A DNA stretch of 64,000 nt from an uncultured Flavobacteriales bacterium (lineage in GTDB: Bacteria; Bacteroidota; Bacteroidia; Flavobacteriales; BACL11), in NCBI GenBank assembly GCA_905478555.1, contig CAJQIZ010000015.1, positions 1 through 64,000 on the forward strand. Reading direction: 5' to 3'. Below, one piece after another: positions 1-9,969 of this stretch (its first letter is position 1; each line of letters begins with the position of its first letter). The notes under the pieces were generated by a model. The model did not search any database and was not told the origin of the DNA. It saw nothing but the letters and a program-made list of their open reading frames with translations. A program made the position numbers and the translations under genes.

Positions 1-147
1 TAATGACCATCCAGGAGTTACAGATGAGCTATCAGAGAAATTTAAAGTTCCTGACCCTCCATTGTCAGAAATTGGATTTGAATTACACTGCGCTTGTACA
101 TTTATAAAAGCTATTGCAGTAAAGAGTGTTAGTATTAATTTTTTCAT
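1..147 (-). CDS. N-terminus of a secreted protein (signal peptide), truncated by window edge
   Basis: Minus-strand reading MKKLILTLFTAIAFINVQAQCNSNPISDNGGSGTLNFSDSSSVTPGWSL, open to the window edge; TATGTTTG -7-like element upstream (178-185). Confidence 0.6.
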   Translation of the reverse strand, partial: MKKLILTLFTAIAFINVQAQCNSNPISDNGGSGTLNFSDSSSVTPGWSL

Positions 148-307
148 TTTGTATAATTTTTTAGTTTAAAAGTTAGGCAAACATAGGGACTTTTATTTTG
201 TAATAAATTAAAATATGTTAAAAAAATTAACTTAACCTCAAAAAAACTTACACATCCAACAACTAATTATGAAAAAAAATCAGTAGATTATTTCAAATAA
301 CTGAAAC

Positions 308-555
308 TTAAAATCTGAATAATAATAAACTATCTCTGAGTTCTAATTCAGTTAAGACTCTGCCGAGTAATACCCAGCTAAGAGGCAATATAATATTTTT
401 TGCAACAGATTCCATTTTAGGGAAATCAAAGGTAAAGTAGTCATTCATTTAAAGAAGTAGACTAAAGAACTACCTTCTCCATACTCTGAGAATATAAGTG
501 TACTCTGAGAGAATGATGAAAAAGGAATAAGTAATATTAGTAGTAGTTTTTTCAT
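308..555 (-). pseudogene. Decayed small secreted-protein gene remnant(s)
   Basis: 445-555 encodes MKKLLLILLIPFSSFSQSTLIFSEYGEGSSLVYFFK*, a signal peptide plus an 'ISEYxEGSS'-like start typical of lamin-tail-type secreted proteins, then stops; an overlapping short ORF (308-448) follows. Confidence 0.35.
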
Positions 556-573
556 CTTAGCTTATTGTTTTAT

Positions 574-1125
574 TTACTGAATAGTTATACTATCAATTAT
601 AAGATTGAAACTTTCATTTTTTTTATTACCAATAAGAAAAGTAATTTGTTCGATATAATCATTATTAAAATTTTTAACATCTAATCTTCTGCCACGAAAA
701 GATGCATACATTTCTTTTAAAGGAATTATTATTTCTTCCCATTTACCTGAAGTTTTAAATGGAAATACATAAGAGTAATAATCATTTGTATTAGCTTTAA
801 TTCTCAATTGATATTCCTTTTCATCTCCTTTTATCTTTAATTTGATGCTCTTTTTGTCCTTAATATAGATTCTTTTGCAATTATACCTTAAAGAAGCAAA
901 ACCCCCATTATAAGCTGTAGATATTTTTCCGCCAAAAACTCCATTACTATCTTTGTTTATGGTTAAATTACTTTTAGAGACACCACCCATCACATCATCA
1001 TTAACAATTACCCATTCTTTTAAATCATCTTCATTATTAAAATGATAGATAATATTTTGAGAGAAAAGAGTCTTTAAATTAAAAAAAAATAATAAGAAAC
1101 TTAATATAAGAAGCAGTTTTTTCAT
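574..1125 (-). CDS. Secreted CIA30-family protein
   Basis: Signal peptide followed by CIA30-like motifs (WVIVNDDVMGGVSKS, FGGKISTAYNGGFASLRY). Confidence 0.75.
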   Translation of the reverse strand: MKKLLLILSFLLFFFNLKTLFSQNIIYHFNNEDDLKEWVIVNDDVMGGVSKSNLTINKDSNGVFGGKISTAYNGGFASLRYNCKRIYIKDKKSIKLKIKGDEKEYQLRIKANTNDYYSYVFPFKTSGKWEEIIIPLKEMYASFRGRRLDVKNFNNDYIEQITFLIGNKKNESFNLIIDSITIQ

Positions 1126-1431
1126 GATACAAAATTACAAAAAATTTGTGGGAAATATGAAGAGAAAAAAGTCGGGATAGCAGGATTACAACCTAACACC
1201 TATTTACATTATTACAGCAAGATTTTAAACTGAAAATTGCTACGCTTTTTGCACCTCTGCTCCATCTACTAAAACAAACTTAAAAAATTAATTGGAATTT
1301 CTGATTAGAAATTACTTTTAAAAATAATTATTTAAATGTGGATGGATTAAGACTACATCCAATAAATCTATAAGTACTATAATACAATTCTGAGGATCTG
1401 ACTCTCCACGATTCAACAGTTCTATTTATTA

Positions 1432-1584
1432 TTATTTTCCTTCTAAACAGCAAGGAGCAATACAACCTTGATGGGAATCATCTTCTTGAGATGGATTCTT
1501 ATTTATTTCCTCAAAGTTTAATCCCTGATTTAATTTAATATTTTCTTCTTCAGAATTACAGCAAACAAATACAATGATAATCAT
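1432..1584 (-). CDS. Small Cys-rich lipoprotein-like ORF, possibly frameshifted at its 5' end
   Basis: MIIIVFVCCNSEEENIKLNQGLNFEEINKNPSQEDDSHQGCIAPCCLEGK; an out-of-frame MKKLFLM start lies just upstream (ATG at 1609). Confidence 0.35.
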   Translation of the reverse strand: MIIIVFVCCNSEEENIKLNQGLNFEEINKNPSQEDDSHQGCIAPCCLEGK

Positions 1585-1754
1585 TATCCATTAAAAATAA
1601 CTTTTTCATATTTTAATTTATTTATAAATTAATTATTTAATACTTCTAGATACTCCTTATACGTATTTTTATCTACTTTATTTTCTTTCCATATTTCCAA
1701 TACAAGCAATTCGTTTATAGTGAAAGTGGCCTACATGCTGGCCCACTAAAAAAT

Positions 1755-1786
1755 AAACCCCTGCAATCACTAGATTACAAGGGTTT
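1755..1786 (-). terminator. Intrinsic terminator downstream of tRNA-Arg
   Basis: AAACCCTTGTAATC / GATTGCAGGGGTTT stem (with G-U pairs) followed by a T-rich tract on the minus strand. Confidence 0.7.
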
Positions 1787-1793
1787 TTAATAG

Positions 1794-1867
1794 TGACTCT
1801 GGAGGGAGTCGAACCCCCAACCTCCTGATCCGTAGTCAGGTGCTCTATCCAATTAAGCTACAGAGCC
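1794..1867 (-). tRNA. tRNA-Arg (ACG)
   Basis: GGCTCTGTAGCTTAATTGGATAGAGCACCTGACTACGGATCAGGAGGTTGGGGGTTCGACTCCCTCCAGAGTCA; cloverleaf arms pair, anticodon ACG. Confidence 0.95.
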
Positions 1868-1933
1868 AAAATTTGTACAAATATATTTAAAGCAATATAA
1901 TAGAGGGTATAAAAAAGTAGAAGAATTGAAGAT

Positions 1934-2203
1934 TTATTTTATCTCTAAATCTAATCCATATAAGGTTAAATCTTTCTTCAGATTTAACAACTCTAAGAAA
2001 GTTCCACTTTTAATATTACACTCCCCAATGTAATGTGTAATTACTGCAGATTGTTCGGCCTGTAAAGGAGTTTGATTACATACTAAAACTAAACAATCAA
2101 TAACATAGTCAAAATCGTTATAATCATCATTTAACAAAATTAAAGACTTACTTTTTACTTCCGTCTTGTTTTTTCGTGAAGAGAATTCAGGTGTATAGTC
2201 CAT
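1934..2203 (-). CDS. clpS: ATP-dependent Clp protease adaptor ClpS
   Basis: ClpS-like LLNDDYNDFDYVIDCLVLVCNQTPLQAEQSAVITHYIG. Confidence 0.85.
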   Translation of the reverse strand: MDYTPEFSSRKNKTEVKSKSLILLNDDYNDFDYVIDCLVLVCNQTPLQAEQSAVITHYIGECNIKSGTFLELLNLKKDLTLYGLDLEIK

Positions 2204-2205
2204 AG

Positions 2206-2853
2206 TTATTTATTTTTATCAAATGTAACTTTATTTTCCTCTCCCCTTATTAATCTTTCTATATTTTTCTGATGAGTTATTAACGTTAATATTGGTACAA
2301 ATACAGAAAATATTTTTAAGGAAGAATTTGGTTCGTTTAATAGAAAGAAAACTACAACAGGAAAAACAGAAGAAGCTAGAATAGAACCTAAAGAAACATA
2401 TTTACTAATAACAAAAACTAATACAAACACTATAATAGCTGCCAAAGCAGCAGGATAACTTAATCCTATTAGTAAACCTAAAAGAGTTGCAATTCCCTTA
2501 CCACCTCTAAATCCAGTATAAATTGGAAACAAATGACCAATAACAGCAGCAATACCAAAAGCTAATTGCACTTCAAACTGAGAGGAAGACACATCATCAG
2601 AAAAAGGATTACAACCATCAGATACAAAATAAATTAAATTTACGGAAAACCAACCTTTAAATATATCCATTAGCAAAACTGGAATACCCGCTTTTTTACC
2701 TAGAACTCTAAAGGTATTTGTAGCACCTGCATTTCCACTCCCAAATTCTCTTACATCTTTATTATAGAATGTTTTTCCCATCCAAACTGCAGAAGGAAAA
2801 GAACCTAATAAATAAGCTACAATTAAAAAAATTATGTGTTCTGTATTTAGCAT
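2206..2853 (-). CDS. plsY: Glycerol-3-phosphate acyltransferase PlsY
   Basis: YLLGSFPSAVWMGK, REFGSGNAGATNTFRVLGKKAG, GHLFPIYTGFRGGKGIAT motifs. Confidence 0.95.
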   Translation of the reverse strand: MLNTEHIIFLIVAYLLGSFPSAVWMGKTFYNKDVREFGSGNAGATNTFRVLGKKAGIPVLLMDIFKGWFSVNLIYFVSDGCNPFSDDVSSSQFEVQLAFGIAAVIGHLFPIYTGFRGGKGIATLLGLLIGLSYPAALAAIIVFVLVFVISKYVSLGSILASSVFPVVVFFLLNEPNSSLKIFSVFVPILTLITHQKNIERLIRGEENKVTFDKNK

Positions 2854-2876
2854 TTTAAAGTTTGCGAATATAGTAA

Positions 2877-5800
2877 TTAATCTCTCTTTCTCATCTCTCT
2901 TTCAAATTGTTCCATTTTATCTTCTCCAGAATATACAAACCTATAAGGAACCTTACCTTTTCCTTCAGATGCTCTCCTGTTTTTTGACTTCATCTCAATA
3001 AGTAAGTTATTAAAATCATCATCAGTTGAGTAAGAGAACATTACATTGTTTTTATACTCAAAGAAATACACATCTCCATACTCTGTTTTCAATAGAATAT
3101 CTAACACATCATTTCCATTTTTCTTACTTAACCTCACCCATCCATCCATTACAGAATTAAGTTGTCTACTATAAATATTACCAACCCCAATCTTACCTTT
3201 ATTTATATAAGCTTGATGCTTATCACTCCAAACTAAGGTAATATCAGTAAAACAAATGGTTTTATCTAACTCTTTTGGAAAGTCTTTAAACTCATCTAAA
3301 GCTTCCATATCAATCACTAATTCTTCTGACTTTGACTTACCCACTAAACGAGCTAATGTTCTACTATAAAATTCTCCATATACAAAATCCTGAACACCAT
3401 AAGCTTCAAAAATATTTTCTGCCATTTTAGATAAAGCATCTTTATTAAACATAAAATCTAACAACATAAACACTTGCAATTCCGTTTTATTGTTTTTAGC
3501 ATCTCTTGAAGCAAAACCAATTGTTTTCATTTTCAATTGACCAAAATCCATATTTAAATCTATTTTACCTTCTGCAGTAGATTTACAAGTATTTTCGTTT
3601 ATAGTAAAGAAATTAGATAGAGAATCTTCTCCTTGCATTACAAAAGAAGAAGTTCGTTTATCGTAACTCAAAAAAGTATTTGCAGATATGATTTCAACAT
3701 CAATAGGCCTCTCTTTTAAACTTAAAAAGGAGGTGTAAATATGAGTCGAGTCTAAATTCATTAGTAGTCCGGTTGCTAATCTATCTCCAACATCATTTCT
3801 GTGTACGGTATCTAATTTAAACTTAATCAATTTAGGATTTATTTCTGAAGTAAAAGATACCCACTCCTCTGTAATAATATCACATTTATTATCCATTTTA
3901 AAAAAACCATTAAAAGTAAGCAACCTATTAGAGGCAACTAAATTAACATTTCCTTTAAAAATAAACTTAGACCCAATTTTAAATGGTTCTTCATTATCAA
4001 CCTCAGCAGATGCAATGGTAGTATTCTCATTATTCACCAATATTTCATTAAAGAATAGGTGTTGTTCTGTTCCTAAAGCATCTTTATAAGTGTAATCTCC
4101 ATGAGCAGAATATTTCTTACCCCCATCAATATTTACACTTGCATTAGAAAACTCATGGTATTTAGTTCCTGTATTGGTTAAGATTCTAGCACTAATAATA
4201 GTAGGAATAAAAGCGTTTCTTTCTACCATAAACCCTTCTTCAGAAGGATAAATAGCTGCATCAGCAACTAAAATTTCGTTTACACCAAAAACACTAATTA
4301 TATTTTCTTTCAAATCATAAGTAGAAGTTTTTGCAACAAAAGAAAGAGAGTCTTGCTGTGGATGAACAGAAACAAATTTAGATCCCTTTGAACTTTCCTG
4401 CTGATCACCTAGAGTCAGTAGATCCGCATCCATATCCCAATGTAATTTGTCAATATAACAGATATATTGGTTTGCAGGAAGTTCTACATAAGAACCTTTA
4501 CCATTAGAAAAGAAATCTCCTGTTCTACTCTTTAAATCAATATGAGTTTTTAGATCGTTTGACTTAAAAGAAACTCCTCCCAAATCAGTAAAAACAGACA
4601 AGTCTGCAGTATCGGCAGCAAACCAATTTGCATTGTAAGAAAACAAATCAGATTCCATCTGAGAATTCTCTAAATTCATCACTCCAGAACCAATTAATCC
4701 TGTAGGTTTTAGAACAATATCCCCAATAAATTCTGCTTGATTTTCATAAAAATTAAAAGAGCTTTTAATCGTACTCACTTTATACCTTTCATTGTAAGGT
4801 TTATATAATCCAAATATTTCTCCATTTGAAACTTGAGGGTATTCAATTCCCTCTTCTACTTCATTTAAAACAAATTCTTGAGAGAATAAAGCAGTAGAAT
4901 CTGGGAAGAAATAAATTTCATTTGCTTTTGTTTTTGAAGTTAAATAATCAAAATCTCCATCTCCTTTTAAACCATCATTACTTAAATAAATTTTATTACT
5001 ATAGTTAGCTTTACCTCCATACAAAGGAAAACCTTCCACTGGAGTTTCAGTTTTAAAACCAAGAGAATAATCGTCCATCATTGTTAATGTATCTTGAAAA
5101 ACAGGGAAAATATTTGCTGACTCAAAGGTACCAGCAAATCTCAATCCTTTACCGTCAAAATTTTCTAAACTATCTATTTCAAATGTATCTAAATGAAAAG
5201 AAAAGTTCTCTCTACCATATACCCCACCGAAAGTAGAGGGTCTATCGTAATAAGCATAGGAATCATCAAAACTCTTAAATATTGGGTATTCCGGGAAACT
5301 ATCTTTTCTTAAACCAGATTTATTAGTTGGTTCATCAATCTGCAAATCTCCTGTTACCGCTTGTATCACAGTTTTAATTCTCACTAACTTCTCATTCCCA
5401 TACTGATCTCTTTGTATAGGTAAAATAGGAACTGCAAGTTGAACAGAATCAATTTGTTTTAAATCTATTTTAAAGTCATTATATTTAAAATTAAAATCTT
5501 GTCCGTACAGTACAAATCTCCCTCTACCTGCAGAAATTCTACCAGAGAAATCAAAATCTCTATTCTTTTTAACGCTAACATGTCCATTATAAGGTTGAAT
5601 ATATACTTTTTGAGAATCACTTAAAGAAACAGAACTTACCCCATTAATATTTAAATCTTTAGTAATTAGATTTAAAGCAGAATTCACTACCATCCCATTG
5701 CCTGTACCATTACTAACTTTAGACTGAAAACGAATCACATCATAATCCCCTATTTTCAGTCTGGCATTTATATAATTATGTAGTTTTTCCTGCACCATTA

Positions 5801-7325
5801 CTCGATTTGTAGCTATATTATAAAATAAGAATCCTTTATTGGCCAAGTTCATTAAATAAGGTTCAATCTGTTCTAATGGGTAACCAGAAAAATGAGCAAA
5901 TTCTGCAGAAGAAAACTCTGTTTTTTCCGATCTCTTTACAAACCTATTTACCAACATTAAAGGATTCACTTTATCTATTCCTCTTAAAGAATGATAATAG
6001 CCCTCATTATATGAAGCTACAGATTCAAAATCTACACTAGAGATTGAAGTAACTGGTAAGGATCCCATAAAGATATTCTCTTCATCAATATTCCATTCCA
6101 ATAGCTCTGCGTCTATAGTAAGTTGATGATAACTATTATAAATAGGAGCACCTGAAACACCCTTCATGTCTCTATACAACTTTAATTTTCTGTCTGACTG
6201 ATCGTAAGTGAATTCCAATGAAGGATGACAAATAGAATCCACATCAAAATAAATTTTAATAGATGCAGATTTAGAATAGATAACATTTTTATTAATACTA
6301 AATTTAGTTGAACTTGCTACTAAAACTTCTTTCCCATTTTTCTTTATTACCATTCTTGCAGAGGCATCTCCCCTACCATCAGCAATAAAATCTCTTCCTC
6401 TTAAAGTATACCCTCCTTTATAGTCAACATCTAGTAAAATATTATTAATCACAATATCTTTTTTATAGGATTTGAACACAGGGAAATGTTCTGATGCAGA
6501 ACCAGAAAGGGCTTTATTTGAAAAAACTCCAAGAATAGGATCTGGAAATAATAATTTATTATAAAAAATAACAGAATCTGCCTTAAATTGAGACTCCCTT
6601 ACATCAATATAATAATCTGAAAGAATTGCATAAACAGAGTCAGATGAAATGCCCCTAGATAACCAATTTACTAAGCCAGATTTACCCTCCCAACTATTAG
6701 TTGAAATCCAATATTTACCTGTTGTATTCAGTATTTGAAACCCTCCATTTCTATTACTACAACTTAAATCAACTGGAGTATTAAAAGAGATGAAAGGAAC
6801 ACCATCTTCATCTTTAAAGTCAAAGTTCGAGAAATCAGCAAACCATTTTACTGACTTACTATTTCGTAAGGTTTTAGTATTTAAAAACTCAGTGGTAAAT
6901 TCACAATATTTTAATAACTTTCTGGAAGATGAATTTAAAACAATATTCTCGCAAACTGAAACCCAATCTGAAATTTTTTGTTTATTCATTTCATCATCAG
7001 ACAATTGTAAAACTACTTGCAAAAAACTTTTAAAGTCAGGAGAAACCTTCATCTTACTCTCTAACATTAAGTTAGATACATTTCTAATTAATTTCTGATC
7101 TGAAATAGAGATTTCACCTTTTTTAAAACTCTTTTGAATTTGCTTAGAAATTTTTCTAACCTCATCATTTTGAGTTTTATTTAAATAAGAATCTAACTCT
7201 ACAAGAAACTGACCTGTATCTTCAGAAAAAGATTCTATCTTCTGAGAAAAACCATTAACAGAAAAAGTAAATAACAATAAAAATACAACTTGTTTTTTTA
7301 ATTTGTAAAATGTAATAAGTTCCAT
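2877..7325 (-). CDS. Large uncharacterised exported protein (1482 aa)
   Basis: Single long ORF with N-terminal signal peptide and many beta-rich segments; no catalytic motif recognised. Confidence 0.8.
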   Translation of the reverse strand: MELITFYKLKKQVVFLLLFTFSVNGFSQKIESFSEDTGQFLVELDSYLNKTQNDEVRKISKQIQKSFKKGEISISDQKLIRNVSNLMLESKMKVSPDFKSFLQVVLQLSDDEMNKQKISDWVSVCENIVLNSSSRKLLKYCEFTTEFLNTKTLRNSKSVKWFADFSNFDFKDEDGVPFISFNTPVDLSCSNRNGGFQILNTTGKYWISTNSWEGKSGLVNWLSRGISSDSVYAILSDYYIDVRESQFKADSVIFYNKLLFPDPILGVFSNKALSGSASEHFPVFKSYKKDIVINNILLDVDYKGGYTLRGRDFIADGRGDASARMVIKKNGKEVLVASSTKFSINKNVIYSKSASIKIYFDVDSICHPSLEFTYDQSDRKLKLYRDMKGVSGAPIYNSYHQLTIDAELLEWNIDEENIFMGSLPVTSISSVDFESVASYNEGYYHSLRGIDKVNPLMLVNRFVKRSEKTEFSSAEFAHFSGYPLEQIEPYLMNLANKGFLFYNIATNRVMVQEKLHNYINARLKIGDYDVIRFQSKVSNGTGNGMVVNSALNLITKDLNINGVSSVSLSDSQKVYIQPYNGHVSVKKNRDFDFSGRISAGRGRFVLYGQDFNFKYNDFKIDLKQIDSVQLAVPILPIQRDQYGNEKLVRIKTVIQAVTGDLQIDEPTNKSGLRKDSFPEYPIFKSFDDSYAYYDRPSTFGGVYGRENFSFHLDTFEIDSLENFDGKGLRFAGTFESANIFPVFQDTLTMMDDYSLGFKTETPVEGFPLYGGKANYSNKIYLSNDGLKGDGDFDYLTSKTKANEIYFFPDSTALFSQEFVLNEVEEGIEYPQVSNGEIFGLYKPYNERYKVSTIKSSFNFYENQAEFIGDIVLKPTGLIGSGVMNLENSQMESDLFSYNANWFAADTADLSVFTDLGGVSFKSNDLKTHIDLKSRTGDFFSNGKGSYVELPANQYICYIDKLHWDMDADLLTLGDQQESSKGSKFVSVHPQQDSLSFVAKTSTYDLKENIISVFGVNEILVADAAIYPSEEGFMVERNAFIPTIISARILTNTGTKYHEFSNASVNIDGGKKYSAHGDYTYKDALGTEQHLFFNEILVNNENTTIASAEVDNEEPFKIGSKFIFKGNVNLVASNRLLTFNGFFKMDNKCDIITEEWVSFTSEINPKLIKFKLDTVHRNDVGDRLATGLLMNLDSTHIYTSFLSLKERPIDVEIISANTFLSYDKRTSSFVMQGEDSLSNFFTINENTCKSTAEGKIDLNMDFGQLKMKTIGFASRDAKNNKTELQVFMLLDFMFNKDALSKMAENIFEAYGVQDFVYGEFYSRTLARLVGKSKSEELVIDMEALDEFKDFPKELDKTICFTDITLVWSDKHQAYINKGKIGVGNIYSRQLNSVMDGWVRLSKKNGNDVLDILLKTEYGDVYFFEYKNNVMFSYSTDDDFNNLLIEMKSKNRRASEGKGKVPYRFVYSGEDKMEQFEREMRKRD

Positions 7326-8122
7326 TTATTTTTATTTTTATGAGACACAAAAGAAAGCCCTAAACTTTCTACTTTATCTCTAATTATTATAACATCTTGA
7401 GATAGAAACCCACTTAGAAGTAAATCTGAATTCTCATTCAGGGAGTCAATATATTTAGAAATATCCTCAAGGATTATATTCCTATTAATATTAGCCAAAA
7501 CCACATCAAAGGCACCCTTAATAGCTGTTACATCTCCGAGAGAGAAATTAATATCCTCTGTATTATTTAATGTAGCGTTTTCAACAGAATTCTCATAACT
7601 CCACTCATCTATATCAATTGCTTGAGTAATAGAAGAACCTAACATTTTAGATAGAATTGCTAAAATTCCGGTACCACAGCCCATATCTAACACCTTTTTG
7701 TTATTAAAATCAATATGAAACATTTCATTCATCATCAAAAATGTTGTTTCATGATGACCTGTACCAAACGACATTTTTGGAGTGATTATTATTTCGTATT
7801 TACAATCTATTTTATCATGAAAATGAGCTCTAATAAAACAATCTTTATTTATTTCAACTGGATTAAAATTCTCTTCCCACTGTTGGTTCCAATTCTCTTG
7901 TTTTATTTCTTTTATTGTATATTCAAATTGAAATAACGATTGTAAATCTTCAATAACTTCATTTAATTTTTCTTGAATAAATAAAGATTCCTGAATATAA
8001 GCATCCACACCATCTTGGGTTTCTACATAACTTTCAAACTCAATTTCATTTAGTTTTGCAACAACAATATCTGCAAAGTCAGTATTATGAGAGAAACTAA
8101 AGGATAACTCAATATATTTCAT
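7298..8122 (-). CDS. prmA: Ribosomal protein L11 methyltransferase
   Basis: TPKMSFGTGHHETTFLMM and VLDMGCGTGILAILSKMLG (SAM-binding). Confidence 0.93.
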   Translation of the reverse strand: MKYIELSFSFSHNTDFADIVVAKLNEIEFESYVETQDGVDAYIQESLFIQEKLNEVIEDLQSLFQFEYTIKEIKQENWNQQWEENFNPVEINKDCFIRAHFHDKIDCKYEIIITPKMSFGTGHHETTFLMMNEMFHIDFNNKKVLDMGCGTGILAILSKMLGSSITQAIDIDEWSYENSVENATLNNTEDINFSLGDVTAIKGAFDVVLANINRNIILEDISKYIDSLNENSDLLLSGFLSQDVIIIRDKVESLGLSFVSHKNKNKWNLLHFTN

Positions 8123-8877
8123 TAAAATGATTTTATTATTCTTGTAAAATTCTCTGCATTTAAAGATGCACCTCCAATTAACCCACCATCAATATTCTTT
8201 TTTGAAAACAACTCTTTTGCATTAGTAGGATTACAACTTCCCCCATATAAAATAGAAGTATTTTCTGCAATATTTTCATTATATTTTTCAGTAATAACAT
8301 TGCGTACAAATTGATGAATCTCCTCTGCTTGATCAGAAGAAGCAGTAACTCCTGTACCAATAGCCCAAATAGGTTCGTAGGCAATTACAATTTTTTCAAA
8401 CTCTTTTTCTGTAAGGTGAAAAACACTTTCTGTAAGTTGTTGTTTTATCCAATCAAAATGAACTCCTGACTCTCTCTGATTTAAACTTTCCCCACAGCAA
8501 AAAATAATTTCCAAATTATTTTTCAGAGATAAATCTACTTTTTGTTTTAACTCTATATTTGTTTCATTAAAATATTCTCTTCTTTCAGAATGACCTAAAA
8601 TAGTATATTTTACATTTAAAGAATTCACCATTTGAGACGAAACTTCTCCCGTAAAAGCGCCTCTTTCATTATGGCTAATATTTTGAGATGCCGTTTGTAG
8701 TAAATTATAATTAGCACACATTTTATTTACTTTGTGTAAATACAAGAAGGAAGGAGAAAATACTACTTCTACATTGTTATCTGTAGAAACTAGAGAGATT
8801 ACCTCTTCTACTAATTTTATCCCCTCCTCTCTGTTTAGATTCATCTTCCAATTTCCAACTACTATATTTTTTCTCAT
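8122..8877 (-). CDS. tpiA: Triosephosphate isomerase
   Basis: VGNWKMN, ILGHSERREYF, AYEPIWAIGTGVTAS, LYGGSCNPTNA. Confidence 0.97.
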   Translation of the reverse strand: MRKNIVVGNWKMNLNREEGIKLVEEVISLVSTDNNVEVVFSPSFLYLHKVNKMCANYNLLQTASQNISHNERGAFTGEVSSQMVNSLNVKYTILGHSERREYFNETNIELKQKVDLSLKNNLEIIFCCGESLNQRESGVHFDWIKQQLTESVFHLTEKEFEKIVIAYEPIWAIGTGVTASSDQAEEIHQFVRNVITEKYNENIAENTSILYGGSCNPTNAKELFSKKNIDGGLIGGASLNAENFTRIIKSF

Positions 8878-8881
8878 ATTT

Positions 8882-9961
8882 CTAATTTAATCTTATTCGT
8901 GGGTCAATTAAAGCATAGGTAAAATCAACCACAATATTTATTACAACAAAAACAGAAGCAATAAGCATTACCGCACCCATTACAACTGGCATATCTAAAT
9001 TATTTAATGCATCTACAATTTCTTTTCCTATTCCATTCCAAGCAAAAATATATTCTACAAAAACTGCTCCTGCTAGTAAAGAAGCAAACCAACCTGAAAT
9101 AACAGTTACAACAGGGTTTAAAGCGTTTAGGAGTGCATGTTTAAATACAACAACAAATTTACTTAATCCTTTTGCCGTTGCGGTACGAACATAATCCATA
9201 CTCAACACTTCTAACATAGAATTTCTGCTGAGTTGAATAATTACTGATAACGGACGAATCCCTAAGGTAAGAGCTGGAAGTATCAAGTTTTTTAAATTCA
9301 AAAACTGACCTCTACCATAATCATCTACTTCATTCAAACTTCCAGTCATATTTAAATTTGTAAAATCGTGCAACACATAAGCAAATAACCAAGCTACAAT
9401 TATAGAAGAAAAAAAGGAAGGTAAAGACATACCTAAAACCGAGAAAAATAAGATAAATCTATCCCAGATAGTATCTTTATAGATTGCAGTGAGCACTCCT
9501 AAGATAATTCCGAATAATATTGCAAACATAATAGAGGTAATAGCTAGTACCATAGTAACAGGAAAGGTTTCTGATAAAATAGCAGTAACCGGTTTTCCAT
9601 TTTTAATAAAGGATTCTCTTAAGTAAGGACGTTTCAGAACAACAGTAGTTGATGAAACAGAAAACAATTGTTGCTCTTTATATTTACCAGGGGTTAAATA
9701 AGTGTAAGCATCTATATCCGAATTATTATGAAATGAAATAATAGAAACATCATTCAAATACAAAAAGTACTGCTCGCTTATAGATTTATCAAATCCATAT
9801 TTTTGTTTTATTAATTCTAATTGTTTAGAATCTTCTCTTTGAGACAACATCATTCTAGCAGGGTCGGCAGGCATTATCTGAAATAAAAAGAAGACAAGAG
9901 TAAGTACTCCCCAAAGAACTAAAAGTCCGTAAGCAATTTTTTTTATGAGGTATTTTATCAA
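8882..9961 (-). CDS. ABC transporter permease (DppB/OppB family)
   Basis: Multiple TM segments, FFLFQIMPADPARMM N-terminus, DYVRTATAKGLSKFVVVFKHALLNALNPV EAA-type motif. Confidence 0.88.
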   Translation of the reverse strand: MIKYLIKKIAYGLLVLWGVLTLVFFLFQIMPADPARMMLSQREDSKQLELIKQKYGFDKSISEQYFLYLNDVSIISFHNNSDIDAYTYLTPGKYKEQQLFSVSSTTVVLKRPYLRESFIKNGKPVTAILSETFPVTMVLAITSIMFAILFGIILGVLTAIYKDTIWDRFILFFSVLGMSLPSFFSSIIVAWLFAYVLHDFTNLNMTGSLNEVDDYGRGQFLNLKNLILPALTLGIRPLSVIIQLSRNSMLEVLSMDYVRTATAKGLSKFVVVFKHALLNALNPVVTVISGWFASLLAGAVFVEYIFAWNGIGKEIVDALNNLDMPVVMGAVMLIASVFVVINIVVDFTYALIDPRIRLN

Positions 9962-9969
9962 AAGAAAAT

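Noticed and set aside
1720-1748. AGTGGCC...GGCCCACT inverted repeat as an IS end
   Set aside because: Imperfect, short, no transposase or target-site duplication visible; may be a simple hairpin.
6790-7098. Plus-strand ORF (102 aa) inside the 1482-aa gene
   Set aside because: Antisense to a long, coherent CDS; no motif or promoter; expected by chance in AT-rich sequence.
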